Below are positions 15,977 to 25,225 of a stretch of DNA of 64,000 bases, one piece after another. The position numbers and the translations under genes were made by a program. The notes beneath the pieces were generated by a model. That model was not told the origin of the DNA, did not search any database, and worked only from the letters and a program-made list of their open reading frames with translations. Source of the DNA: Spirosoma luteum DSM 19990 (GTDB lineage: Bacteria > Bacteroidota > Bacteroidia > Cytophagales > Spirosomataceae). Each line of letters starts with the position of its first letter. The stretch's first letter is position 1. The stretch covers positions 744,001 through 808,000 of the forward strand of contig NZ_KB893245.1 in the NCBI RefSeq assembly GCF_000374065.1. Direction: 5' to 3'.

Positions 15977-18499
15977 TTACTTTCCCTTATCCAGTTTGCC
16001 TTCCAGCATTTTGATGAAATACCCACCCACTACCGACCGGGCCTGAAAACCGACCTGTTTGGCGTTGGTTGTTTCATGCCAGTCGCTGAGGGGAACACGA
16101 GTGGGCGTTTCGTTGGCATATTTCCAGATGGGTGCCACAAACTTTTGGAAGTCTTTGTCCGATTTTGCCAGCGTGGCGGTCCACATAATCCAGTCCGATT
16201 TGGTGTATGTTTTGCGGCTGTCCAGCGGTAATCCATATGGCTTCTGTTTGGTCAGGTAGAAGTCGATTTCTTTCTGCGCCACTTCTTTAGGGAAGATATC
16301 CAACCCTAGTAGCTTGTCCCACACAATGTTATATTTCTGGCTCCAGCTGCCGGGTACTTTATTAAACGTCAGCGCGTAATGGTCGCCTTCTGAGTCCATC
16401 TGCATCCATTTCTTCGCCAGGTCACGGGCTAGGGCCATATGCTCGTTGGCCGTTTTCTTGTCGCCCATCATCCCGGCCATCTGACCATAACAGGCAATAC
16501 CCATGATGGCTTTAGCGGAGAGGTTAGCGTTGCGGGCCAGGTGTCCGGCAAAATCGTCGGTGCAAAGCTGATTGGCGGGGTCGAAGCCATCACGCTTGAG
16601 GAACCCAACCCATTTGGTGAGTGTGGGCCAATGTTCTTTGGCAAAGTCGACGTTACCATCCCGCTGTGCCGATGCGGCCGTTATAATCATCATGTTTCCG
16701 GCTTCTTCTACAGGCATATCCTCCCCGTAGGTTTGTCCGTTGGCTAGTGGATAGGTGCCTACATCGTGCGCCGGAAAATCCTTTTTCCACTTTCCCGATT
16801 CACTGTATTCGAAGATAAACCGGAGCAGTCCTTTGGTCAGTTCGTTGTTGTAGAGCAAAAACAGGGGGGCGGAGGGGTACGTAATATCCACCGTTCCGAT
16901 GGATCCGTTGGAAAAATTTTCTTTCGAGAAAAAAAACAGTTCACCTTTGGGGCTGGCCACAATTTTATGGGCCGCAATGGCCTGACGGTACGCCAGCACG
17001 CACAAATCAGCGTACTGATTACCACCCGCTTTGCGGGCATCGGCCCGAAGACGGGCATCGAAGTCATTACATTTCTTCTGCAATTGATCGTACTCTTTCT
17101 CTGCCGTTTGCAACAATATCGGCATGGTCAATTTACCGTCCCGATTCCACCAGGGTCTCAGATTCTTGCCAAAGTATTGCACGGAATACACATCGTCGTA
17201 GGCGAGTAGCAGGTGTTTACCGGCCAACTTTGTCACGTTGCCAAAATTCAGCACGGTAGCCAGGGCGAGGTCAATAGCGGCCCTGGGTGCAGCGGCCCCC
17301 GGAGCAGCGGCCCCCGGTGCCGTTTTGTCCGTTTTGGGTAGCGTACCACTCGCAATGAATGATTTTTTTAGCCCATCGGCCATGCCGGATTCCAGCTGGT
17401 TGCCCGCTTTTTGCGGTACAGCCAGATACGCCTGTCCCCAGTCAATCCGGATATTATCCCCTTTTTTGGCCAGAATGGGCTGGGCTACGGTGCCAATCGA
17501 CTCAAAACTCAGTCCGCTGGCCTGACCGGTAGTTACTGTAACTTCCTGTCCAATCGTGTTGGTTGCCAATGTACCGGATTCACTGAAAAAGACCTGTACC
17601 GCATGCGGCTTTTTATCGCCCGACTGAACCTCGAAGGTAATGTACGAAACGGGCCGGGCCGCAATCTCCAGTTCTTCAAGCAACAGGGGCGACAGGAAGT
17701 TTACAGTTAGTTTTACCGGTCCGGCCGTAAAGGCGTAATTGGTTTGCGTGGCCGATACTATCACGTCCGTTTGCGTGGCCCGTGCCACAACTGCCGACGG
17801 AATGGGATTGACGATACCCACATCCACAAAAGAGCCCCCGCGGGGACTCACGCAGTGAACGGCCAGTACGTTTTTACCTTTCTGAAGGGCTTTCTGCCCG
17901 GCTGCGGAGAGGGGCAGGTAGAGATATTCATTGATATAGCCGGGCTTATCCAGAATTTTGGTACCGTTCAGGTAAACGACTATATCGTCGTCATGATTAA
18001 GGGAAAGCAGCAGTTTGGTTGGGTCGGCCTGGCCATCGTAAGTAAACTCCCGCCGGAGGTAGATGCCGTCTTTCGCGCTGGTGGTCCACTTCGTTTTGGC
18101 ATCAGGCGTATCGCCGAACGGTCCCGGTCCCGATTGCCATGTATTAGCGTTAAAGGCGGGCTTCTCCCAGCCGGCACCTGGTTTTGTGAGGGTGTACTGG
18201 GCGGTATAGGGCTGGGTTTCGCCGGTAGCTAAAATGGGTTTATACGCAGTGGGTACGGCACCCAGAAACTGATAGGCTTTGCCATCTACCCGGATGATTC
18301 CCTCCAGCGACTGCGGCTTGCCCGTCCAGTGGCGCGTGGGGGAGTCGGTTAGTTTATCAGTCATGCTCCATACGCTGAAGTAAGGGTCATGGGTGATAAG
18401 CGGATAAGCGGGCGGGCGTAACGCCTGGGCCTGAATGAAGCCATGGATTAGTAGGGAAAAGGCGGTGAGTAAAACTGGATAAAGCGACTTTTTTTGCAT
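15977..18499 (-). CDS. Secreted glutaminase-like protein (DUF4964-DUF5127-DUF4965-DUF1793 type)
   Basis: The 840-residue protein has a signal peptide (LLTAFSLLIHGFIQAQ) and the layout of the GtaA-like family: an N-terminal region with THDPYFSVWS, a beta-sandwich, and an alpha/alpha-barrel with HLLLAYDDVYSVQYFG and later QNLC-type helices. Fungal members are called glutaminase A, but in Bacteroidota they usually occur with glycan-degrading genes and may act on carbohydrates. A galactose-binding-like domain (about 105-225, with LSLNHDDDIVVYLNG) is inserted. A 15-bp tandem repeat encodes a small Ala/Pro/Gly repeat near residue 400. It is upstream gene of a two-gene operon with the GH2 enzyme. 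Confidence 0.8.
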   Translation of the reverse strand: MQKKSLYPVLLTAFSLLIHGFIQAQALRPPAYPLITHDPYFSVWSMTDKLTDSPTRHWTGKPQSLEGIIRVDGKAYQFLGAVPTAYKPILATGETQPYTAQYTLTKPGAGWEKPAFNANTWQSGPGPFGDTPDAKTKWTTSAKDGIYLRREFTYDGQADPTKLLLSLNHDDDIVVYLNGTKILDKPGYINEYLYLPLSAAGQKALQKGKNVLAVHCVSPRGGSFVDVGIVNPIPSAVVARATQTDVIVSATQTNYAFTAGPVKLTVNFLSPLLLEELEIAARPVSYITFEVQSGDKKPHAVQVFFSESGTLATNTIGQEVTVTTGQASGLSFESIGTVAQPILAKKGDNIRIDWGQAYLAVPQKAGNQLESGMADGLKKSFIASGTLPKTDKTAPGAAAPGAAAPRAAIDLALATVLNFGNVTKLAGKHLLLAYDDVYSVQYFGKNLRPWWNRDGKLTMPILLQTAEKEYDQLQKKCNDFDARLRADARKAGGNQYADLCVLAYRQAIAAHKIVASPKGELFFFSKENFSNGSIGTVDITYPSAPLFLLYNNELTKGLLRFIFEYSESGKWKKDFPAHDVGTYPLANGQTYGEDMPVEEAGNMMIITAASAQRDGNVDFAKEHWPTLTKWVGFLKRDGFDPANQLCTDDFAGHLARNANLSAKAIMGIACYGQMAGMMGDKKTANEHMALARDLAKKWMQMDSEGDHYALTFNKVPGSWSQKYNIVWDKLLGLDIFPKEVAQKEIDFYLTKQKPYGLPLDSRKTYTKSDWIMWTATLAKSDKDFQKFVAPIWKYANETPTRVPLSDWHETTNAKQVGFQARSVVGGYFIKMLEGKLDKGK

Positions 18500-18880
18500 C
18501 AGGGAATCAGTTTTGGGAACAGAGACTACGTCCTCATAAACCGGAATAGCCCCTTACTTTACTTATCGAATAGGGTATCAATAACCTAATTCGTACTTAT
18601 ACGGGTAGAATAAATGGCTGCCATTCTTATTCGGCAAACCACTAATAAACTTCTTTGACGCGGTTGAATCCATGAAATCTCTCCCATTATTGGCTGTTTT
18701 TGCCGATGCCTGCCGGACAGAGAACAGTATCTATTGCCCGGCGGAATACGAAGAGGAAGACTAGTAGCCCCGGGAACCATCCGTGAAAGTGCCTGCTCTC
18801 CTGCGCGTACCCAATAAAAGAATACGTACCATTTCTTGATTGCGCTTAACTACCGTTTGCTTATTTATCCTTACTCGTTT
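18500..18880. other. 381-bp divergent intergenic region
   Basis: This gap separates the DUF4965-GH2 operon (-) from the ExuT-led genes (+), so it should hold both promoters. No exact TAnnTTTG box is seen; TACCGTTTG near 18851 is one base too long. A 30-codon plus-strand frame at about 18671 (MKSLPLLAVF...) has no recognisable relatives and is not called as a gene. Confidence 0.4.
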
Positions 18881-20248
18881 ATGACAGGAAACCAGAATCC
18901 AACACCTACCGGCAACACGCTGACAACGGCTGACCCAATGAGCAGACAAACCAATTACCGCTGGGTAATTGTGGCCCTGCTCTTTTTTGCCACGACGATC
19001 AACTACCTCGACCGACAGGTAATCAGTCTGCTCAAGCCGATACTGGAAAAAGAGTTCAACTGGAGTGAAACGGACTATGGTAACATCGTAACGGTTTTTA
19101 CTTTTTTCTACGGTACAAGCACCCTGCTGGCCGGGTACATAATTGACCGGGTTGGTACTAAACTTGGCTACATTGGCGCTATTGTCGTGTGGAGTTTTGC
19201 CGCTATGGGCCACGCTTTGGCGGGTGGTACGGCAGGTTTTATGGTGGCCCGTGCCTTATTGGGTATTGGCGAGGCTGGTAACTTTCCGGCTTCTATCAAG
19301 ACCGTGGCCGAATGGTTTCCGCAGAAAGAGCGGGCACTGGCTGTTGGTATTTTCAACGCGGGGGCCAACATCGGTGCGGTAGCCGCTCCGGCACTGGTAC
19401 CCATAATTGCCGTTACGTGGGGGTGGCAAATGGCCTTCATCATTACCGGCGCACTGGGATTTCTCTGGATTGCGGCCTGGTGGTATTACTACGAGGTACC
19501 AGCCCGGCACACGCGGGTTAGCCCATCCGAACTGGCCTATATCACAGAAGCTCCCACGGTAGACCCTATGACGGCTGGCAACGCGGCTTCCACAAATCTG
19601 GTTGATGATGCCCCAGCCCGTAAATACGCCATTTTTGGTAACAGAGCCATATGGGGCTTCATGAGTGGCAAGTTCATGACCGACCCTATCTGGTGGTTTT
19701 TCCTGTTCTGGTTGCCTACCTACCTGTCAAACATCTATAACCTCGACCTGAAAACCCTGGGTGCTCCGCTAATTGTAATCTATTCGGCAGCCACTATTGG
19801 CAGCGTGGGTGGAGGCTGGCTGTCGTCCATGCTTATCCGTAAAGGCTGGCACCCTACCCGGGCGCGGCAATGGTCAATGGCTCTATTTGCTATTTGCGTT
19901 ATGCCCGTTATGCTAATTAGCCAGGTAGATGGGCTGTGGCCGGTTATCGGCATATTATCGCTGGCGGTAGCGGCTCACCAGGCGTGGTCGGCTAATATTT
20001 TCACCGTAGCCGCCGACCAGTTCCCCAAAACGGTACTCAGCCGGGTGGTTGGTCTGGGTACAATGGCAGGAACCTTGGGTGGAGCGATCTTCCCGTTGAT
20101 AGTTGGCAGGATTCTTGATCACTATAAGTTGTTGGGCAACTTGTCTGAAGGATATTACATCATCTTCTACATTGCTGGCCTCGCTTATCTGGTCGCCTGG
20201 ACAATGCTGTACATTTTTGTTTTTAGCCGGGCGGCCAAAAACAAATGA
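18881..20248 (+). CDS. exuT: MFS hexuronate (glucuronate/galacturonate) transporter, ExuT type
   Basis: The protein is an anion:cation symporter (ACS) family MFS carrier with 12 predicted membrane segments. INYLDRQVISLLKP in the first helix, the loop RVGTKLGY, and GEAGNFPASIKTVAEWFP in helix 4-5 are typical of hexuronate transporters. ATG 18881 is chosen; 18938 (MSRQTNYRW) is also possible. The neighbours (CE15, UxuA, GH67, SDR) fit import of glucuronate or methylglucuronate. The next gene begins 3 bases after the stop, so it is the first gene of that operon. Confidence 0.88.
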   Translation: MTGNQNPTPTGNTLTTADPMSRQTNYRWVIVALLFFATTINYLDRQVISLLKPILEKEFNWSETDYGNIVTVFTFFYGTSTLLAGYIIDRVGTKLGYIGAIVVWSFAAMGHALAGGTAGFMVARALLGIGEAGNFPASIKTVAEWFPQKERALAVGIFNAGANIGAVAAPALVPIIAVTWGWQMAFIITGALGFLWIAAWWYYYEVPARHTRVSPSELAYITEAPTVDPMTAGNAASTNLVDDAPARKYAIFGNRAIWGFMSGKFMTDPIWWFFLFWLPTYLSNIYNLDLKTLGAPLIVIYSAATIGSVGGGWLSSMLIRKGWHPTRARQWSMALFAICVMPVMLISQVDGLWPVIGILSLAVAAHQAWSANIFTVAADQFPKTVLSRVVGLGTMAGTLGGAIFPLIVGRILDHYKLLGNLSEGYYIIFYIAGLAYLVAWTMLYIFVFSRAAKNK

Positions 20249-20251
20249 TTT

Positions 20252-21694
20252 ATGAAAAAGAGGAAGGTATTGAGGGGTTCCTGTTCGATAGCCTGGGTGG
20301 GATTTCTGGCTATGAACCTGCCGGGTTACACGGCCAAAGCCCAGTCTGACGACTTTCATCGGCTGACTGCCGAGCAGAAAGTCGCTCACCAGCAAAAAAT
20401 ACGCGCTGACTATGAGGCAAACCGCCAGCAGATGATGGATAAAGTGGGGGTTAAACAGCCTGCGTTGTCCCCACCTGCCTCAGACCCAAGCCGACCCGCT
20501 GCACTCCAGCCGGTAGCAGGATCGACTAATTGGGCCGATAACGCCGGACTTACCTACGTGCAGTCTGCCTGGGGAAACTGGACTAATTACGATGAAGCGA
20601 AGGCAACGGCAACGGCTTATGCCCTTCCCGATCCGCTGAAACTGAAGAATGGGCAAGCGGTGCCGGACGCCACTACCTGGTGGAACCAGCGTCGCCCCGA
20701 AATCCTGAACGATTATCAGACCGAAATTTACGGGAAAGTACCGGCTAATACACCCCGCGTCTTTTTTTCCACGCTGGGGGCCGACAGCACGGTGTTGGGC
20801 GGGAAAGCTACGCAGAAAAAGTTGCTGGGCTACGTAGATAATACGCAGTACCCGCGGGCTACCCCTGTCATCCCGGTGCTTCGTTTCATGCCCGCAAATG
20901 CATCTGGGCCGGTACCATTGATGGTTATTGTTTGGGGTTCATTCCCAACTCCCATGACTACGGTAGAAAGGCTGATTGACGCGGGCTGGGCCGTCGCTAT
21001 TGTGAACACGGGTGCTCTCCAGATGGATAACGGAGCGGGTTTGCACGAGGGCGTTATCGGACTGATGAGCAAAGGACAGGACCGAAAGCCCGACGATTGG
21101 GGCGTTTTGACCGCCTGGAGCTGGGGGCTGAGCCGGGTACTCGATTATTTCGAAACCGATAAAGCCATCAACCCCAAACAAATTGGTATCCAGGGGCATT
21201 CGCGCTGGGGAAAAACAGCTCTTCTGGCCGGTGCGTTAGACCCGCGCTGGGCCATTGTGTTTTCCAGCTGTTCGGGTTCTATGGGGGCCTCACTGGAAAA
21301 GCGAAACTTTGGCGAAACGATTGACAACGTGAACGGCCCCAGCGAGTACCACTGGATGGCAGGAAACTTCCTGAAATACGGTGGCAACTGGGATGCAATG
21401 CCGGTTGATGCCCATGAACTGATTGCGCTTGTAGCCCCCCGGCCGGTTTTTATTACCGGTGGTACGCAGGATAGCTGGGCCGACCCCAAAGGTGAATTTC
21501 TTGCCTGCGTTGCGGCTGGCCCCGTATATGAATTGTTGGGTAAAAAGGGAGTTGGCACTACCCGGATGCCCGCTCCCGATGTATCACTGATACAGGGAGA
21601 CATTGCTTTCCGAAACCATGAAGGCGGTCATGTCGACTCGCTTGACTGGCCTGTTTTTTTGCAATTTGCCCGGCGGCAGCTTAATCTCAAATAA
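20252..21694 (+). CDS. CE15-type glucuronoyl esterase
   Basis: The 480-residue secreted alpha/beta hydrolase should cleave ester bonds between 4-O-methyl-glucuronate of xylan and lignin alcohols. The nucleophile lies in GHSRWGKTAL (Ser317) and the catalytic histidine in RNHEGGHVDSLDW (His460). EYHWMAGNF is close to the FPHWF-type segment of CE15. A signal peptide ends near residue 31 (GYTAKAQS), followed by a helical charged stretch of about 60 residues and a Pro-rich linker before the catalytic domain. It lies 3 bases after exuT and before uxuA, fitting glucuronoxylan breakdown. Confidence 0.85.
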   Translation: MKKRKVLRGSCSIAWVGFLAMNLPGYTAKAQSDDFHRLTAEQKVAHQQKIRADYEANRQQMMDKVGVKQPALSPPASDPSRPAALQPVAGSTNWADNAGLTYVQSAWGNWTNYDEAKATATAYALPDPLKLKNGQAVPDATTWWNQRRPEILNDYQTEIYGKVPANTPRVFFSTLGADSTVLGGKATQKKLLGYVDNTQYPRATPVIPVLRFMPANASGPVPLMVIVWGSFPTPMTTVERLIDAGWAVAIVNTGALQMDNGAGLHEGVIGLMSKGQDRKPDDWGVLTAWSWGLSRVLDYFETDKAINPKQIGIQGHSRWGKTALLAGALDPRWAIVFSSCSGSMGASLEKRNFGETIDNVNGPSEYHWMAGNFLKYGGNWDAMPVDAHELIALVAPRPVFITGGTQDSWADPKGEFLACVAAGPVYELLGKKGVGTTRMPAPDVSLIQGDIAFRNHEGGHVDSLDWPVFLQFARRQLNLK

Positions 21695-21755
21695 ACAGCG
21701 GCCAAATTAAGGCTTCAGACAACGCATTAGTATCGGGTGACTGGTAAACGGATTG

Positions 21756-21806
21756 TATTTTTGTACGCTGTTGGCACGATGTATGGCGCCAACAGCGTAC
21801 AAAAAT
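21756..21806 (+). promoter_or_regulatory. Promoter-like box inside a 19-bp inverted repeat upstream of uxuA
   Basis: TATTTTTG at 21756-21763 matches the -7 consensus TAnnTTTG. It overlaps the left arm of a perfect 19-bp inverted repeat (21757-21775 and 21788-21806, 12-base loop). A regulator binding the repeat would cover the promoter and start site. The same structure could instead end transcription from the esterase gene 62 bases upstream. No -33 TTTG is seen at the expected distance. Confidence 0.45.
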
Positions 21807-21832
21807 CTATAAACAGATAGTCCGTTTAATCA

Positions 21833-23068
21833 ATGGGAATGATACAAACCATGCGCTGGTTCGGGCCAAACGACCCAGTTCCGTTAATGGCACTACGGCA
21901 GGCCGGTTGCACGGGTGTCGTTACGGCACTGCACCAGATTCCGGTGGGTGCGTTGTGGCCGGTGGAAGCCATTGAAGAAAGAATACAACTGGTCGAAGCC
22001 GATAACGACCGATACACCCCGCTACATTGGGCAGTGGTAGAGAGCCTGCCTGTTCACGAAGACATCAAGAAAGGTCGGCCAACCCGCGAAGCGTACATCG
22101 ACACCTACAAACAGTCCATTCGGAATCTGGCTACCTGTGGTATCAACACGGTTTGTTACAACTTCATGCCGGTGCTGGACTGGTCGCGCACGAACCTCAA
22201 TTACGAGATGCCGGATGGCTCCCGCGCCCTTCGGTTTGTGTGGGAAGACTTCGCCATCTTCGACTTATGTATCCTGAAGCGACCCGGTGCCGAATCGGAC
22301 TACGAACCCGAAATCATCGAATCGGCCCGCCAGAAATTCACGACGCTATCAGCCGGACAGATTGCCGAATTAGCGAACATCGTTTTGCTTGGCTTACCCG
22401 GTTCTGAGGAAGCCTTTACTCTCGATACGTTTCAGGGCTTGCTGAACGAGTATGCCACCATTGGCGATGCTGAACTCCGGCAAAATCTGTACTTTTTTAT
22501 TCAACAGGTAGCGCCCGTAGCGCAGGAGGTAGGGGTCAGGTTGTGTATCCACCCGGACGACCCCCCGCGTTCGTTGCTGGGTCTCCCCCGCGTGGTCAGT
22601 ACCGAAGCCGATCTGGCCCAGTTAATGGCGGCCAGTGATGTAGTGGCTAATGGTATCACTTTCTGCACGGGTTCACTGGGGATTCGGCCCGATAACGACT
22701 TGCCCGGCATGGTTCAGCGGTTTGGCGAGCGCATCCATTTCATTCACCTCCGTACCACGAAGCGGGAATCCGACGGACCGGCCGGCCAGCCTCGAAATTT
22801 CCACGAAGCAGACCATCTGGCGGGTGATGTGGATATGTATGCAGTGGTTAAAGCGATTGTACTCGAACAGAAACGACGCGAACAGGCGGGTGTTGGCGAA
22901 ACCGCTATTCCCATGCGCCCGGACCACGGCCATCAAATGCTGGATGACCTGACTAAAAAGACCTATCCCGGTTATTCAGCTATTGGCCGATTGCGCGGTC
23001 TGGCTGAACTTCGGGGACTGGAACTGGGCATTACGCGCAGTATAGCTGAGATGAAGGCGGGCGTTTAA
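21833..23068 (+). CDS. uxuA: Mannonate dehydratase
   Basis: UxuA converts D-mannonate to 2-keto-3-deoxy-gluconate in the Ashwell hexuronate pathway. The 411-residue protein is slightly longer than the E. coli enzyme. It opens with TMRWFGPNDPV and ALHQIPVG, and holds TVCYNFMPVLDWSRT, LCIHPDDPP and the metal-binding end MRPDHGHQ, all typical. It is cytoplasmic and Fe/Mn dependent by family knowledge. It lies between the CE15 and GH67 genes, so mannonate would come from xylan-derived glucuronate. Uronate isomerase and KDG kinase/aldolase genes are not in this window. Confidence 0.95.
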   Translation: MGMIQTMRWFGPNDPVPLMALRQAGCTGVVTALHQIPVGALWPVEAIEERIQLVEADNDRYTPLHWAVVESLPVHEDIKKGRPTREAYIDTYKQSIRNLATCGINTVCYNFMPVLDWSRTNLNYEMPDGSRALRFVWEDFAIFDLCILKRPGAESDYEPEIIESARQKFTTLSAGQIAELANIVLLGLPGSEEAFTLDTFQGLLNEYATIGDAELRQNLYFFIQQVAPVAQEVGVRLCIHPDDPPRSLLGLPRVVSTEADLAQLMAASDVVANGITFCTGSLGIRPDNDLPGMVQRFGERIHFIHLRTTKRESDGPAGQPRNFHEADHLAGDVDMYAVVKAIVLEQKRREQAGVGETAIPMRPDHGHQMLDDLTKKTYPGYSAIGRLRGLAELRGLELGITRSIAEMKAGV

Positions 23069-23119
23069 CGAGTATAGTCGCCTTTAGTGCTTCTTATGTG
23101 TTAACAATTGCTCCTATAA

Positions 23120-25225
23120 ATGACTCGATTCCTTCTCCTGTTTCTGCTGGTTGCCTGCACCGCTAAAGCCGATGACGGTTACCGATTATGGCTGAAGTAC
23201 GACCTGATTAAAGACGCTGCCAAACGGGAGGAATACGCCCGGTCGGCGCAGTTCATAGCCGTAACGGGCAACGACCCCATCCTGACATCGGCAGCCAATG
23301 AATTGCAGACTGGCTTGCAGGGCCTGCTGGGCAAAACGATTCCTGTTGTGGCAAATGCCGGTACCCGAACGGGCGGTATCGTGCTGACAGTGGCTGGCGC
23401 GCCCCAGGCTGACGGGCAAAAAGGTGCCAAAGAGGGGTATTCCATCACAAAAAAGACGGCTAACATTACCATTGCCAGCCAGTCTGGTGCGGGGGTTCTC
23501 TACGGCGCATTCGCCTTGCTTCGGCAACTGCAAACCGGTCAGTCGCTCAATGGCCTTTCGCTGGTGAGTAGCCCCAAAATTCAGCATCGTCTGCTTAATC
23601 ACTGGGATAATACCAACGCCACTATCGAGCGGGGCTACGCGGGTGAATCACTTTGGAAGTGGTATGAGCTGCCCGCAACGGTCGATCCGCGCTACCGGGA
23701 TTATGCCCGTGCCAACGCTTCTTTGGGCATAAATGGTACCGTGGTTAACAACGTGAATGCCAGTGCCCGCTTCCTGACTGCTGAATACCTGGAGAAAGTA
23801 GCGGCCCTGGCCACTGTTTTCCGGCCCTACGGTATCCGGATCTACCTGTCCGTTTACTTCCCGGCGCCCAAAGTTATCGGTGGCTTGAAAACCGCCGACC
23901 CGCTTGACCCCGACGTGAAAAAATGGTGGGCCGATAAAACCCGGGAAATTTATAAACTCATTCCCGACTTCGGTGGGTATCTGGTAAAAGCCAACTCCGA
24001 AGGTGAACCTGGTCCGCAGGATTATGGTCGTAACCACGCCGACGGGGCCAACATGCTGGCCGAAGCCCTTGCCCCCTACGATGGCATTGTGATGTGGCGG
24101 GCCTTTGTGTACAAAGCCGACGCGAATGCCGACCGGTTTAAGGCGGCCTACGAAGAGTTTACACCCCTGGATGGGAAGTTCGACAAGAAAGTAATCGTCC
24201 AGGTTAAGAACGGTCCCATTGATTTTCAACCGCGTGAGCCCTTTTCTCCCCTGTTTGGCAACATGCCTAAAACGCCCCTGTCGGTGGAGTTTCAAATCAC
24301 CCAGGAGTACACGGGTTTTGCTACGCACTGGGTATACGAGGCTCCCATCTTTAAAGAATGTCTGGAGTCGGACACGTATGTTAAAGGGAAAGGGTCTACC
24401 GTAGCCAAGGTGGTTGACGGGAGTTTACAGGGCTACAAGTTGACGGCTATTGCCGGGGTTGCCAACACCGGGTCCAACCGCAACTGGACGGGTAACCCAA
24501 TGGCGCAGGCCAACTGGTATGCTTACGGTCGGCTGGCCTGGGACCACACGTTGTCGGCGGAGGACATTGCTGCGGAGTGGATTAAAATGACCCTGACGAA
24601 TGAACCCAAAGCGGTAAAAACCATCACCGGTATCATGCTGCGGTCGCGGGAAATTTATGTCGACTACAACACCCCGCTGGGTTTGTCGCGCCCCTGGGCA
24701 GGTGTCCATTTTGCCCCCGAACCCTGGCAGGAGAAAAGTGCCCGACCCGACTGGACGGCCATTTATTACCACCGGGCTGACTCCATTGGATTAGGATTCG
24801 ACCGAACGGCTACGGGTAGCAACGCACTGGCACAGTATAGCCCCGAAGTGCAACAAAAATGGAATAATGTCGAAACTTGTCCGCTACCGTATCTGCTCTG
24901 GTTTCACCATGTTCCCTGGACGAAAAAGCTGAGTACGGGCCGAACACTTTGGGATGAACTCTGTACCCGCTTTTATACTGGTGCTGATTCTGTTAGCTGG
25001 ATGCAGCAGCAATGGGCGCAGGTTAAACCCGCTATCGACCCGGAAATTTTTGCTGATGTCACGGGCCGGTTGGTAACCCAGCAAAAAGAGGCTATCTGGT
25101 GGCGTGATGCCTGGGTACTGTACCTTCAGACCTATTCCCGGCAACCGATTCCTGCCCCGTTCAAAAAACCGGAGCGAACACTGGACGAGGTTAAAAACTT
25201 AGTACATATCTATCAATTGCGTTAA
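23120..25225 (+). CDS. aguA: GH67 alpha-glucuronidase
   Basis: The 701-residue enzyme removes 4-O-methyl-glucuronate from the non-reducing end of xylo-oligosaccharides. A short signal peptide (LLLFLLVACTAKA) is followed by YRLWLKYDLI, typical of the family's N-terminus. The barrel holds LLNHWDN near residue 160, LVKANSEGEPGPQDYGR near 290 with the conserved acidic residue, and FGNMPKTPLSVEFQITQEY near 380. The peptide contains LVAC, so a lipoprotein is also possible. The stop codon shares one base with the next start (TAATG), so the SDR gene is translationally coupled. Confidence 0.93.
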   Translation: MTRFLLLFLLVACTAKADDGYRLWLKYDLIKDAAKREEYARSAQFIAVTGNDPILTSAANELQTGLQGLLGKTIPVVANAGTRTGGIVLTVAGAPQADGQKGAKEGYSITKKTANITIASQSGAGVLYGAFALLRQLQTGQSLNGLSLVSSPKIQHRLLNHWDNTNATIERGYAGESLWKWYELPATVDPRYRDYARANASLGINGTVVNNVNASARFLTAEYLEKVAALATVFRPYGIRIYLSVYFPAPKVIGGLKTADPLDPDVKKWWADKTREIYKLIPDFGGYLVKANSEGEPGPQDYGRNHADGANMLAEALAPYDGIVMWRAFVYKADANADRFKAAYEEFTPLDGKFDKKVIVQVKNGPIDFQPREPFSPLFGNMPKTPLSVEFQITQEYTGFATHWVYEAPIFKECLESDTYVKGKGSTVAKVVDGSLQGYKLTAIAGVANTGSNRNWTGNPMAQANWYAYGRLAWDHTLSAEDIAAEWIKMTLTNEPKAVKTITGIMLRSREIYVDYNTPLGLSRPWAGVHFAPEPWQEKSARPDWTAIYYHRADSIGLGFDRTATGSNALAQYSPEVQQKWNNVETCPLPYLLWFHHVPWTKKLSTGRTLWDELCTRFYTGADSVSWMQQQWAQVKPAIDPEIFADVTGRLVTQQKEAIWWRDAWVLYLQTYSRQPIPAPFKKPERTLDEVKNLVHIYQLR

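Noticed and set aside
18671..18763. Short plus-strand frame starting MKSLPLLAVF
   Set aside because: Only 30 codons, ends in an acidic run, no relative known; kept only as a remark in the intergenic entry.
18586..18780. 64-codon minus-strand frame in the gap upstream of the DUF4965 gene
   Set aside because: Composition is not protein-like and no family is recognisable; the region is expected to hold divergent promoters.
23648..24328. 226-codon frame antisense to the GH67 gene
   Set aside because: Lies wholly inside aguA and matches no family.
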